Below, one piece after another: positions 51,730 through 60,868 of a stretch of DNA of 64,000 bases (the first letter of the stretch is position 1; each line of letters opens with the position of its first letter). The DNA is from Blastocatellia bacterium (GTDB taxonomy: Bacteria; Acidobacteriota; Blastocatellia; UBA7656; JADIYM01). Where the stretch lies: positions 372,001-436,000 of the forward strand of contig JADIYM010000001.1 in the NCBI GenBank assembly GCA_016705245.1, given 5' to 3'. Both the position numbers and the translations under genes were made by a program. The notes below the pieces were generated by a model. It saw nothing but the letters and a program-made list of their open reading frames with translations, made no database searches and was not told the DNA's origin.

Positions 51730-52362
51730 CTACACATCCATCTCGTATGCCTTCCTCAGCCACACCTTCACCTCATCATCAATGTCTGCCGCCGACACGA
51801 TCGCGAAGCGGTGCGTGATCCGGTCCTTCTTCGCAAAGCCGCCCGTGTCGGTAAGCCGACCCGCGGCCGGCGTGTCCTTGAGCGCAAGTCCAAAATCGAT
51901 GCGCGTGATCGTCGTCGGCTTGATCTGTGCAAAGACGTGCTTGCGGTAGAACGGGACGATAGTCTTGCACGGGCACGCCTTCACGTCGTCGCCCATCGAC
52001 AGGCCCAGCGCAAGCAGTTCCTCATAGAGCGGCAAAAGTCCGGCCGTTCTTCCCGCGAACATCTCGTCGACGTAGACGAGCGCCGAGGCGAGGTACTCTT
52101 CCGGATCGTCGTCCTCACCGCGACCATCGGCGCGCTCCGCCAGCCACGACGCCGAGTTCGTCCCGAGGCCATGTTTCGCCTTCAGCCAGTCGCGACGCTC
52201 GGCTTCCGTCGCCGGTCCCTTCGTCCGAATGAGCTCGAGCCACTCGTCGAGCGACCGGCCGGTCTTCGACGGCAGGTCGGCGATCCACTTCTGGACCATC
52301 GCGACGCTCGGATGAATGCCATAGGGATTCGCCCTCTCACTCCGCTTGACCGACCTGGCCAT
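51730..52362 (-). CDS. DUF4287/DUF5655 domain protein
   Basis: A 210-residue soluble protein. Residues about 20-75 (VQKWIADLPSKTGRSLDEWL, TEAERRDWLKAKHGLGTNSA) match DUF4287. The C-terminal half (CKTIVPFYRKHVFAQIKPTT, TRIDFGLALKD, ADIDDEVKVWLRKAYE) matches DUF5655, a fold related to DNA- or substrate-binding modules. GAGGAGG precedes the ATG at 52362, which decides the start inside a longer open frame. Function unknown. Confidence 0.82.
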   Translation of the reverse strand: MARSVKRSERANPYGIHPSVAMVQKWIADLPSKTGRSLDEWLELIRTKGPATEAERRDWLKAKHGLGTNSASWLAERADGRGEDDDPEEYLASALVYVDEMFAGRTAGLLPLYEELLALGLSMGDDVKACPCKTIVPFYRKHVFAQIKPTTITRIDFGLALKDTPAAGRLTDTGGFAKKDRITHRFAIVSAADIDDEVKVWLRKAYEMDV

Positions 52363-52450
52363 CACGCTGCCTCCTCTCGGTTGAAGGATCGGTGCCAAGC
52401 ATCGCGTTTCGGAAACGACAAGGCAATGTCGAACGCGTTGGCCGATGCCC

Positions 52451-52537
52451 AAGCGCCCTGGAGCGCAGCGTGAATCGACGCTTTGGATTGCTCGAGACCA
52501 TCCAAAGCGGCGCTGCGCGCCGCACTCCAAGGCGCTT
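52451..52537. repeat. Inverted pair of 40-nt elements (AAGCGCC..TTGGAG type)
   Basis: Copy 1 (52451-52490) and copy 2 (52498-52537, opposite strand) share AAGCGCC-TGGAG at one end and CGCTTTGGAT at the other, around a CTCGAGA spacer. Each copy can itself fold (AAGCG/CGCTT). It lies between divergent genes and is unrelated to the CTCTGCG family. Confidence 0.7.
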
Positions 52538-52602
52538 CGCGCAAGAGTGAACTGGAGTGTTCTCGATTGAAACCGCCGCCGTCGACCCCTAGAGTTGAAG
52601 CC

Positions 52603-53022
52603 ATGGTCGACATCGGACTCACACACGTTGCGCTGGAAACTGCGGACATGGATCGCAGCATCGATTTCTATGCCCGCTACGCCGCGATGCAGGTCGTGCA
52701 CCGCCGCTCCGACGATCACGGAGGCGATGTTGCCTGGATCAGCGACCGGACACGCCCGTTCGTCATCGTCCTCATCAAGGTCGAGAAGGTGTCGGCGACG
52801 CTCTCGCCGTGGGCTCACCTGGGTGTGGCGTGCCGTGATCGCGAAGAGGTGGATAGACTGTGCGCCCTCGCTGCGGATGAAGGCGTGCTGATCGGCGGAC
52901 CGGACGACGCCGGGCCTCCCGTCGGGTACTGGGCATTCCTGCGCGACCCGGATGGCCATACCCTCGAGCTCTCTTACGGGCAGGAAGTCGGCCTCACCGT
53001 CGACGACGCAACACCGACCTGA
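52603..53022 (+). CDS. VOC/glyoxalase-fold protein
   Basis: A 139-residue single-unit vicinal oxygen chelate protein. LTHVALETADMDRSIDFYAR at the N-terminus and FLRDPDGHTLELSYGQE at the C-terminus hold the usual His and Glu metal ligands. Possible activities include lyase, dioxygenase or resistance-type reactions; substrate unknown. Confidence 0.85.
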   Translation: MVDIGLTHVALETADMDRSIDFYARYAAMQVVHRRSDDHGGDVAWISDRTRPFVIVLIKVEKVSATLSPWAHLGVACRDREEVDRLCALAADEGVLIGGPDDAGPPVGYWAFLRDPDGHTLELSYGQEVGLTVDDATPT

Positions 53023-53050
53023 TCCGGTCACGGGACGCAACGGCTCTTCC

Positions 53051-53581
53051 ATGAACAGCAACTCGATCCCGACATCCTTCGGCTCGTTGCGACCGTGGTC
53101 CGCGTGTGACAAGCCGAGTCTCGTTCGATACGCCAACAACCGGAAGGTCTGGCTTAACCTCCGCGACTCGTTTCCACATCCGTACACTGAAGCGAGCGCC
53201 GATGCCTTCCTCACGATGGTCGGACGTCAGAACCCGGTGACCTTCTTCGCCATGGCCACGGTCGAAGAAGCCGTCGGAGGCATCGGAGTCTCGCTGGGCA
53301 GTGACGTTCACCGTTTGACGGCCGAACTGGGCTACTGGCTCGCCGAACCTTTTTGGGGGCGAGGAATCGTAAGCGAGGCGATCGCCGCGTTCACGGAATA
53401 CACGTTCGATCGATTCGGACTCGTGCGGATTCACGCTGAACCGTACGCGAACAACCTGGCGTCGTGCCGCGTTCTCGAGAAGGCGGGATACATCGCCGAG
53501 GGACGCATGCGATCCAGTGCCATCAAGGACGGAGTCCTCGTGGACCAATGGATGTACGCGGCGGTTCGTCAACGTGCGTGA
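53051..53581 (+). CDS. GNAT N-acetyltransferase (RimJ/RimL-like)
   Basis: A 176-residue acetyltransferase. GYWLAEPFWGRGIVSEAIAA carries the acetyl-CoA pyrophosphate loop, and RIHAEPYANNLASCRVLEKA with GYIAEGRMR is the family's C-terminal block. RimJ/L-like enzymes acetylate protein N-termini or small amines. It starts 28 nt after the VOC gene on the same strand. Confidence 0.9.
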   Translation: MNSNSIPTSFGSLRPWSACDKPSLVRYANNRKVWLNLRDSFPHPYTEASADAFLTMVGRQNPVTFFAMATVEEAVGGIGVSLGSDVHRLTAELGYWLAEPFWGRGIVSEAIAAFTEYTFDRFGLVRIHAEPYANNLASCRVLEKAGYIAEGRMRSSAIKDGVLVDQWMYAAVRQRA

Positions 53582-53593
53582 ATCTCTCACTCG

Positions 53594-53712
53594 ACGGGTT
53601 CTCCCGCGAATCTTCGTCTCTGCGTCTTTGCGAGACCTCGGCGCCTCTGCGGGAAAGCTCCGCTTCGAAGGTTTTTTCGCCAAGACGCAAAGGTCTCGCA
53701 AAGACGCAGAGC
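53594..53712. repeat. Intergenic inverted repeat, family B (copy 13)
   Basis: GTCTCTGCGTCTTTGCGAGA and TCTCGCAAAGACGCAGAG are perfectly complementary outer arms; the centre is diverged (GGGAAAGCTCC / GGTTTTTTCGCC). Confidence 0.85.
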
Positions 53713-53757
53713 TGTCTGGACTGAGACTCATCGTCGCGGGTGGCGTACGATAGGCGC

Positions 53758-54147
53758 ATGGGCCTCTCCGTTGCCACCGTAAGCTTGCTTGTTCGCGAGT
53801 ACGACGAGGCCATCGCCTTCTTCACGACGGCGCTCAGGTTTCACGTCGTCGAGGACACGCCTCTCGGCAACGACAAACGCTGGGTCGTCGTCGCGCCCCC
53901 CGACTCAGCCGGCGCGTCGATCCTACTGGCCCGGGCCGTGACCGACGAGCAGCGCGCCGCGGTCGGCAATCAGACCGGTGGCCGGGTGTTCCTGTTCCTG
54001 CACACGACGGACTTCGAGGACGATTTCCTCCACCTCGCGAGCTGTGGCGTTCGCTTCACGGAAAAGCCTCGCACCGAGCCGTACGGCCGCGTCGTCGTCT
54101 TCCTCGACCTCTACGGCAACAAGTGGGACCTGATCGAGAGGACTTGA
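53758..54147 (+). CDS. VOC/glyoxalase-fold protein
   Basis: A 129-residue protein starting MGLSVATVSLLVREYDEAIA. FFTTALRFHVVEDTPLG and VVVFLDLYGNKWDLIER are the two halves of the VOC fold. It lacks the N-terminal His metal ligand of classic glyoxalase I (reads VSLLV), so it may be an extradiol-like or non-metal relative. Confidence 0.85.
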   Translation: MGLSVATVSLLVREYDEAIAFFTTALRFHVVEDTPLGNDKRWVVVAPPDSAGASILLARAVTDEQRAAVGNQTGGRVFLFLHTTDFEDDFLHLASCGVRFTEKPRTEPYGRVVVFLDLYGNKWDLIERT

Positions 54148-54151
54148 GAGT

Positions 54152-54256
54152 AGACAGGATTACAGGATTTTCAGGATTAACAGGATTCGTTTGGGTTGAA
54201 CAACGGACGTCCGAATTACCCCAAATCAATCCTGTCAATCCTGAAAATCCTGTCAA
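54152..54256. repeat. Inverted repeat of CAGGATT blocks, family D
   Basis: The left arm (54162-54195) and right arm (54219-54255) are built from CAGGATT units with 3-4 nt spacers and are complementary over about 34 bases with few mismatches. AT-richer than the surroundings. It lies between convergent genes, so it could end both transcripts. Confidence 0.85.
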
Positions 54257-54264
54257 CTCTCCTC

Positions 54265-56961
54265 TCAGTCCCGCCACTCGTCGATCAGTGACGCCACGAC
54301 GCCGGTCCAGCCGGTCTGGTGGGATGCTCCGATTCCCGCGCCCGTGTCGCCGTGGAAGTACTCGTAGAAAAGCACCAGGTCACGCCAGTGCGGATCGTTC
54401 TGGAACTTCTCGCACTTCCCGTGCGCCGCGCGACGACCGTGCTCGTCCCTGGTGAAGATCTGAATCAGCCGGTCCGCGAAGCCGTTCGCCATCTCGGCGA
54501 GCGTCACAGGCTCTTCGCCCTCCGTCAGGCTCTCGATAGTGAAGTCGTGGCCGTACGCCTTCCCGAGCTTCCGCAGCGACTCGATCATCATGAAGCTCGT
54601 CGGCATCCACACCGGCCCACGCCAGTTAGAGTTCCCGCCCTTGAGCTTCGAGACCGACTCAGCCGGGTCATACGACACTACGTTCTCGCCGAAGACGAAC
54701 GGATTTGCCTCGTGGAACTTCGAGAGGCTCCGCAGTCCGTACTCAGACCGGAACTCGCTCGGGTCCCAGACGCGCTCGAGAATCCGCCGCAGTTGCTCGT
54801 CGTCCACGATAGTCAGGATGTGGACGGTCGAGCCGTTGCGCTCGATCGTCGTGACGCACCGGTCCGTGAGCTCGCTTCGGTTCTTGAGGAACCAGTCGAG
54901 ATTCGCGCGGAACTCCGGGAATGGCTCGAGCCAGTCCACCTCGAGCCGCTCCACGGCGAACAGCGGGATCAGCCCGACGAGCGAACGCACGCGGAACTTG
55001 TGGAAGCTGCCGTCCTCGTACCGAAGCACGTCGTAGAAGAACCCGTCGCGTTCGTCGAAGAGCTGGTACTCGCGGCCACCCATGTTCTTCATCGCGCCGC
55101 CGATGTAGACGTAGTGCTGGAAGAACTTCGTCGCCAGCCCCTCGTAGACCCGGTTCTCGTGCGCGAGCTCGAGAGCGATGCGCATGAGGTTGAGGCAGAA
55201 CATTCCCATCCAGCCCGTAGCGTCCGACTGCTCGAGGCGAGCGCCGTGCGGCATTTTCTCGCTTCGATCGATGACCGTGATGTTGTCGAGCCCGAGGAAG
55301 CCGCCCTCGAAGACATTGTTGCCCTCGCTGTCGACCTTGTTCACCCACCACGCGAAATTGATGAGCAGCTTGTGGAAGCACCGCTCGAGGAAGACGCGGT
55401 CGCCCTTCCCTGTGCGGATGCGGTCCATGTTGTACACGCGCCAGACCGCCCACGCGTGCACCGGCGGATTCATGTCCGAGAACTCCCACTCGTAGGCCGG
55501 AATCTGGCCATTCGGGTGCTGGAACTGCTCGAATAGCATCAGCCAGAGCTGCTCCTTCGCGAACTCGGCGTCGACGAGCGCGATCGGAACACAGTGAAAA
55601 GCGAGGTCCCACGCCGCGAACCACGGGTACTCCCACTTGTCCGGCATCGACAGCACCCTCATCGAATTGAGGTGCTGCCAGTGGACGTTGCGGCCCTTGT
55701 GACGCGCTGCAGGCGGCGGAATGTCGGGGTTGTCGCCCTCCAGCCACAGCCCGACGTCGTAAAGATAGATCTGCTTGCTCCACAGCATGCCGGCGATGGC
55801 CTGGCGCTGGACGAGCTTCTCTTCGTCGCTCGCGGTATCGGGATGAATCGTCTCGTAAAACTCGTCCGCCTCGCCCAGTCGCAACGACATGACGGCGTCG
55901 ACGTCCGAGATCGGGTCGCTCAACTCCGCATCCGAGAGTCGGAGCCGAACGACTACAGATCCGCCAGCCGGAACGTTCAGCGATTCGTAGTGGAAACACG
56001 CCTTCGTGCCGCGCTGCTCCCAGTTCACGCAGTTCTCGCCATTGACGACGTAGCGGTGGAATGCGTCCTTCGTGAACGCACTGCGGCTGCGGGCGTCGCC
56101 GCCCCACACGCGCGCGGCGTTCGTCTCATTGTTGGTGAAGAGCGGGTTGCCACCCACGTCGGCGTACAGATACCGCTTGCCGAGGTGGTATTCGAACGGC
56201 AGCGTGCGAAGCTGATTCGCATTCGTGTCGTCGGCGACGATGCTCACGTAAGAGTCGCCGTGTGGCCCAAGTGCAATCGTCGGCTCGGGCGCCGGGTCTT
56301 TCGACCATCCCCACGTGTTCCGGAACCAGAGGTGCGGAAGGATGTGGATCGGCGCGTCTTCCGGTCCGCGGTTGAAGACCTCGATGCGGATGCAGCAATC
56401 CTCCGCAGACGCCTTGGCGTATTCGACGACGACGTCGAAGTATCGGTCTTCGTCAAAAACGCCTGTGTCGAGCAGCTCGTACTCCTCGAAGGGCGTTCCC
56501 GACTGCCGTCGACGGTTCTCCTCGAGAAGCTCCCCGTACGGGTACGCGCGCTGCGGGTACTTGTACAGGTACTTCATGTAGGAGTGGGTCGGCGTCGAGT
56601 CGACGTAGAAGTAATACTCCTTCACGTCTTCGCCGTGATTCGCTTCTCCCGGCACGAGCCCGAAGAGCCGCTCCTTGAGGATCGGATCGTGTCCGTTCCA
56701 GAGCGCCACCGAGAAACACAGCAGCTGATAGCGGTCGCAGATCGCCCCTAGCCCGTCCTCTCCCCACCGGTAGGCCTTCGAACGCGCGAGGTCGTGCGGA
56801 AAGTAGTCCCACGCATTGCCGTCGGCGCTGTAGTCCTCGCGGACCGTCCCCCACGACCGGTCGCTGACGTAGGGTCCCCACCGCCGCCACGGGGCGATTC
56901 GGGTCGTGTAGGGCTCGTAGAGGCGCTGAAACTCTCGGGTGTCGGAGGTCTGTTTGTTCAT
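54265..56961 (-). CDS. GH63/MGH1-like glycoside hydrolase
   Basis: An 898-residue cytoplasmic (no signal peptide) (alpha/alpha)6-type glycosidase. LYEPYTTRIAPWRRWGPYVS, DGNAWDYFPHDLARSKAYRW and RYQLLCFSVALWNGHDPILK at the N-terminus, and WKYPWF-type blocks such as WEYPWFAAWDLAFHCVPIAL and NWRGPVWMPTSFMMIESL later, are typical of the GH63-related glucosidase/mannosylglycerate hydrolase group. Conserved acidic residues in AAWDLAFH and the C-terminal FYEYFHGDTGAGIGASHQTG suit glycan trimming. Its start overlaps the glk stop by 4 nt, implying that the released sugar is glucose. Confidence 0.88.
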   Translation of the reverse strand: MNKQTSDTREFQRLYEPYTTRIAPWRRWGPYVSDRSWGTVREDYSADGNAWDYFPHDLARSKAYRWGEDGLGAICDRYQLLCFSVALWNGHDPILKERLFGLVPGEANHGEDVKEYYFYVDSTPTHSYMKYLYKYPQRAYPYGELLEENRRRQSGTPFEEYELLDTGVFDEDRYFDVVVEYAKASAEDCCIRIEVFNRGPEDAPIHILPHLWFRNTWGWSKDPAPEPTIALGPHGDSYVSIVADDTNANQLRTLPFEYHLGKRYLYADVGGNPLFTNNETNAARVWGGDARSRSAFTKDAFHRYVVNGENCVNWEQRGTKACFHYESLNVPAGGSVVVRLRLSDAELSDPISDVDAVMSLRLGEADEFYETIHPDTASDEEKLVQRQAIAGMLWSKQIYLYDVGLWLEGDNPDIPPPAARHKGRNVHWQHLNSMRVLSMPDKWEYPWFAAWDLAFHCVPIALVDAEFAKEQLWLMLFEQFQHPNGQIPAYEWEFSDMNPPVHAWAVWRVYNMDRIRTGKGDRVFLERCFHKLLINFAWWVNKVDSEGNNVFEGGFLGLDNITVIDRSEKMPHGARLEQSDATGWMGMFCLNLMRIALELAHENRVYEGLATKFFQHYVYIGGAMKNMGGREYQLFDERDGFFYDVLRYEDGSFHKFRVRSLVGLIPLFAVERLEVDWLEPFPEFRANLDWFLKNRSELTDRCVTTIERNGSTVHILTIVDDEQLRRILERVWDPSEFRSEYGLRSLSKFHEANPFVFGENVVSYDPAESVSKLKGGNSNWRGPVWMPTSFMMIESLRKLGKAYGHDFTIESLTEGEEPVTLAEMANGFADRLIQIFTRDEHGRRAAHGKCEKFQNDPHWRDLVLFYEYFHGDTGAGIGASHQTGWTGVVASLIDEWRD

Positions 56962-57941
56962 AGGCTGACTGCGACTCGCGCGGCGCCGTACAGTGCGGCT
57001 TTCGCGTCGAGAATGACGTGAACGGGGATTCGCTCCATCATCGGCGTGAAGCGTCCCTTCTGCCGGAAGGCCTCGATGAACGAGCCCTCCTCGAGTTTTC
57101 GGAGAATCTTCGGGGCGATCCCGCCGCCGATGTAAACCCCGCGGGTGGCAAGTGTCATGAGCGCGAGGTTACCGGCCATCGCACCGTAGATCGACACGAA
57201 CATCTCGAGCGTCTGGGCCGCGAGATCTGACGAACGATCAAGCGCGGCCTTCGAGATCGCCGCGCCCGGGTCGCCATTCGCAATCTCGGCCGCGAGCCAG
57301 TCCGGCTCGGGCGCGAAGCCCGTGTCGCGAAGATATCCATAGATATTGTGGAGACCGGGTCCCGAAAGCACACGCTCGTAGCTCACGCGGCCGAAGCGCT
57401 TGCGCATGTGTTCGAGTAGTCCGATCTCGAGCGCATTGCGCGGCGCAAAGTCGACGTGGCCGCCTTCGGTCGCGACGGGAGTCACGCGGTCGTCGTGGTG
57501 GATGACCATCGCCATACCGCACCCGGTTCCGGCCGAAAGGAGCGCCGAGTTTCCCTGGTCGGTTTGCACTCCGGGATGGACGGTTCGGACGTCCTCAGGC
57601 CTGAGCGCCTCGACGCCCATGGCATTTGCGACGAGGTCGTTGGCCATGCCGATGCGGTCGCCGGGAATCCCAAGCCGATCCGACAGGGCCTGGATCGTGA
57701 CCTTCCAGGGAAGATTCGGAGTCTCGACATGGCGGTTGACCACGGGACCGGCGATCCCGAATCCGGCGCGCTGGATGGATGGCTCGTGTTCCGCGATGAA
57801 GCGATCGAGAATGGCCTCGAGCGAGCCGAACTCACGGCTCGGATAACTCTGCTCGATGACAGGCACCCGCAACTCCTCGTGCTGCGGGTCAAAAATGGCC
57901 AGCGTAGTCTTCGTGCCGCCAACGTCTCCGGCGAGAATCAT
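56958..57941 (-). CDS. glk: Glucokinase
   Basis: A 327-residue ATP-dependent glucokinase. MILAGDVGGTKTTLAIF is the phosphate-1 loop, GFGIAGPVV and NLPWKV the substrate region, and LLSAGTGCGMAMV the adenosine motif. It makes glucose 6-phosphate, the substrate of the neighbouring zwf product. It overlaps the glycosidase gene (ATGA) and is separated from opcA by 157 nt with no recognisable element. Confidence 0.93.
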   Translation of the reverse strand: MILAGDVGGTKTTLAIFDPQHEELRVPVIEQSYPSREFGSLEAILDRFIAEHEPSIQRAGFGIAGPVVNRHVETPNLPWKVTIQALSDRLGIPGDRIGMANDLVANAMGVEALRPEDVRTVHPGVQTDQGNSALLSAGTGCGMAMVIHHDDRVTPVATEGGHVDFAPRNALEIGLLEHMRKRFGRVSYERVLSGPGLHNIYGYLRDTGFAPEPDWLAAEIANGDPGAAISKAALDRSSDLAAQTLEMFVSIYGAMAGNLALMTLATRGVYIGGGIAPKILRKLEEGSFIEAFRQKGRFTPMMERIPVHVILDAKAALYGAARVAVSL

Positions 57942-58098
57942 GGTGAAATCCGTGATCGATTGGGTTGTGGACCCGGCACCGCCGGATCACGAAGTCACGC
58001 TCGGATGCTGCGATCGCGCGGAGAGTGTCTCGGAAAGACGCTGCCGCGCGATCATTCGGTTGAAGCCGTGTACGTCGAGCCCGCACCCGCGGGCATCC

Positions 58099-59226
58099 TT
58101 AGCCGAGATCGACCTCGCCCATCTGGCCGGCAATGGCCAGCGCCGCTTCGTAGAGTACGTCTCGACGATTGATTCCGAGCTCCGTTGAAAGGAGTTCTCC
58201 GACCGTCCGCGATCTGTAAGCGAGCACGCGGCTGGAGTGCGCATGTCCGTCGAGGACAATGCCCGAGGAAAGGCGGCTTCGCGCTTCACGCCGTACGGAA
58301 AACGCCGCCGTCGGCGCCGAACTGACCCCGAGCGTGATGCTCGAGAGCAGACCGTCCATACCTTCGTGCACGACCGGAACGAACCGGATCGTCACCGGCC
58401 CCGAAGACGACGTGAAGGCAAACAGCTCTGCGTCACCATCGCGACGCGACGCGTCACTGTCAATCTTCCAGCCGAGCCGCTCGGCGAGCCACGCCGCGAG
58501 CAGCATCGAGCGCGGCGTGATGCCATCGACTCCGGCGTGAGGATTGAACTCGATCGTGACCGTATCCACGCGGTCGAGGTACGACCGGTGGTCGACCCCG
58601 TCGTAGAAGTTCGCGAGCATCTCACGCCAGGGCGTAAGTCTCTGCCACGTGAAGTCGGTGAGCGACGTCCAGTGCGGATGCTCACGAAACGTCTTTGCCA
58701 GCTTGACGAGATCCCGCCCGGGATGCGGAGACCCCGACGAATCGAGAATCACGCGATCCGCCATCGGCAGGATGTGGTTGAAAACGTAATCCCCGGGTTC
58801 CGGGATGCCAAGCAGCCACACGAAGACCGGAGTGTCCGGTGCGAGCAACTGCGCGACTCCGCTCGGCAGATCGTTGATGGCCTCACCTTCGGCCGCAAAG
58901 GTGACCTGCTCGCACGTGACCTGCTTTGACCGCGGCCCCTGCACCTGGCAAACCGCCGAGACGTGCGACGTCGCGCCGCTTCCCGATCCTTCACGATCGG
59001 CCTGCAGCACGAGGGCGCGAGCCGGATGAAGGCTCGAGATTTCGGCGATGATCTCGTCGAACTGCGGCAAGAAACCCTTCTTCTCACCGTAGACGATGAG
59101 CGTCATGACTCGCGCGCGCGTAACGGCACGCTCTTCGTGCGAAGCGTCCCCTGCGGCCTCTTCGCGCCAGATGGCGGCGAGCTCGCGCTCGACCGCCCCG
59201 ATGTTGATTCCTGGAATGGTGCTCAT
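58099..59226 (-). CDS. opcA: OpcA-type glucose-6-phosphate dehydrogenase assembly protein
   Basis: A 375-residue protein. RVMTLIVYGEKKG, LHPARALVLQADREGSG, TFAAEGEAINDLPSGVAQLL and FVWLLGIPEPG follow the OpcA family order. OpcA is required for G6PDH assembly and redox control in cyanobacteria and occurs next to zwf in several phyla. It lies 12 nt after zwf. Confidence 0.9.
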   Translation of the reverse strand: MSTIPGINIGAVERELAAIWREEAAGDASHEERAVTRARVMTLIVYGEKKGFLPQFDEIIAEISSLHPARALVLQADREGSGSGATSHVSAVCQVQGPRSKQVTCEQVTFAAEGEAINDLPSGVAQLLAPDTPVFVWLLGIPEPGDYVFNHILPMADRVILDSSGSPHPGRDLVKLAKTFREHPHWTSLTDFTWQRLTPWREMLANFYDGVDHRSYLDRVDTVTIEFNPHAGVDGITPRSMLLAAWLAERLGWKIDSDASRRDGDAELFAFTSSSGPVTIRFVPVVHEGMDGLLSSITLGVSSAPTAAFSVRREARSRLSSGIVLDGHAHSSRVLAYRSRTVGELLSTELGINRRDVLYEAALAIAGQMGEVDLG

Positions 59227-59238
59227 GCGGACATCCTC

Positions 59239-60780
59239 CTACAGCCGACGCCACGTCCGCCCGTCGCGGGCGAGCAAGTCGTCAGACGCCTTTGGACCCC
59301 ACGAGCCCGCCTCGTAGTTCGGGAACATGTCGCCCGGCAACTCTTCCGCCCAGCGGGCGAGCACCGGCGTGACGATCTCCCACCCGCGCTCCGTCATGTC
59401 GCGACGGGCGTAGAGCGTCGAGTCGCCGAGGATGCAGTCGAGCAGCAGCCGCTCGTAAGCCTCAGCGAGCCTCGCGCCGAATGACGACCCGTATCGGAAG
59501 TCCATGTTCACGCCGCGGATGTTCGTGACCTGGCCGGGAACCTTGGCGTTGAAACGAAGCGTGATGCCTTCGTTCGGCTGGACGCGGACGATGAGCACGT
59601 TGGGCTCGACCATGGAGCCGCCCGAGTCGCCAAACAACTTTTGCGGCACGTCCTTGAACGTGATCGCAATTTCGGTCACGCGCCGAGCCGCGCGCTTCGA
59701 GGATCGGATGTAGAACGGCACGCCGCCCCACCGCCAGTTGTCGAACGTTAGCTTGAGCGCCGCGAACGTCTCGGTCGGAGAGTCCGGCGCGACGCCGGTC
59801 TCTTCGCGGTATCCCGGAACGGCCTTGCCGCCGACGTGACCGGGACCGTACTGCCCTCGAACCGCGACCTGGTTGACCATGTCGGCCGTAATCGGCGTGA
59901 CCGCTTCCATGACCTTGATCTTCTCGTCGCGGACGGCATCCGGGCTCAGGTTGATCGGCGGTTCCATCGCCACGATCGAGAGCACCTGGAAGACGTGGTT
60001 CTGGATCATGTCGCGGACGACACCCGTGCCCTCGTAATACGACCCGCGTCCTTCGACGCCGACGGCCTCGGCGTTCGTGATCTGCACGTTGTCGATGTAG
60101 TTCCGGTTCCAGAGGGGCTCGAAGATTCCGTTTGCGAACCGGAACGCCAACAGGTTCTGGACCGTTTCCTTACCGAGGTAGTGGTCGATGCGATAGATCT
60201 GCTTCTCGGCGAGGACCTCGCTCACCGAAGTGTTCAGTTCGATCGCGCCCTCGAGGCTGTTGCCGATCGGCTTCTCGATGATCACCCGGCGCCAGGGTCC
60301 CTTCGATTCATCGACCAGACCGGCCTCACCAAGCTTGTGGACGATCTCGGCAAACGCGCTCGGCGCCGTCGAGAGGTAGAAGACGCGATTTCCGAGCGTC
60401 CCGCGCTCCGCTTCGACGAGGGCCAGCTTCTCAGAGAGCTTTCGGTACGTTTCAGGATCTCCGAATTCGCCCGAGACGTAGTAGAGCCCCTTCGCATAGC
60501 TCTCCCACACTTCCTCGTCGACCTTGCCGTCGCCGCCGAACTCGGCGACCGACGTCTTCATCTGGGACCGGAAATCGTCGTCGCTCGTTTCACGGCGCGC
60601 GCCGCCGACGACAGCGAACTCGGCCGGAAGGAGCCGGTCCTGCGTCAGGTGATACAGCGCCGGGACGAGTTTTCTCTTGGTGAGGTCGCCCGACGCGCCG
60701 AAGATGATGACCGTACAGGGCTCGGCGGATCGCTCGAGGCGCATGCCTTCTCGCAGGGGATTGTCAGTCGTTGCTGCCAC
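59239..60780 (-). CDS. zwf: Glucose-6-phosphate 1-dehydrogenase
   Basis: A 513-residue enzyme that oxidises glucose 6-phosphate to 6-phosphogluconolactone. The NADP-binding motif IIFGASGDLTKRKLVPALYH and the catalytic RIDHYLGKETVQNLLAFRFA are intact. It is part of the oxidative pentose phosphate group gnd-zwf-opcA-glk. No 6-phosphogluconolactonase (pgl) gene is seen in the window. Confidence 0.96.
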   Translation of the reverse strand: MAATTDNPLREGMRLERSAEPCTVIIFGASGDLTKRKLVPALYHLTQDRLLPAEFAVVGGARRETSDDDFRSQMKTSVAEFGGDGKVDEEVWESYAKGLYYVSGEFGDPETYRKLSEKLALVEAERGTLGNRVFYLSTAPSAFAEIVHKLGEAGLVDESKGPWRRVIIEKPIGNSLEGAIELNTSVSEVLAEKQIYRIDHYLGKETVQNLLAFRFANGIFEPLWNRNYIDNVQITNAEAVGVEGRGSYYEGTGVVRDMIQNHVFQVLSIVAMEPPINLSPDAVRDEKIKVMEAVTPITADMVNQVAVRGQYGPGHVGGKAVPGYREETGVAPDSPTETFAALKLTFDNWRWGGVPFYIRSSKRAARRVTEIAITFKDVPQKLFGDSGGSMVEPNVLIVRVQPNEGITLRFNAKVPGQVTNIRGVNMDFRYGSSFGARLAEAYERLLLDCILGDSTLYARRDMTERGWEIVTPVLARWAEELPGDMFPNYEAGSWGPKASDDLLARDGRTWRRL

Positions 60781-60868
60781 GGCTCGCTCCTTTCAATCGG
60801 CACGGGCGCACGAGCCTCGGAGCGGGAAGTCGAACGACCCCCCGAGAAGCTCGCGCGCCCCTACCATC

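Noticed and set aside
5176..53712. CRISPR array
   Set aside because: The CTCTGCG repeats are single, dispersed, palindromic intergenic elements with no regular spacers and no cas genes.
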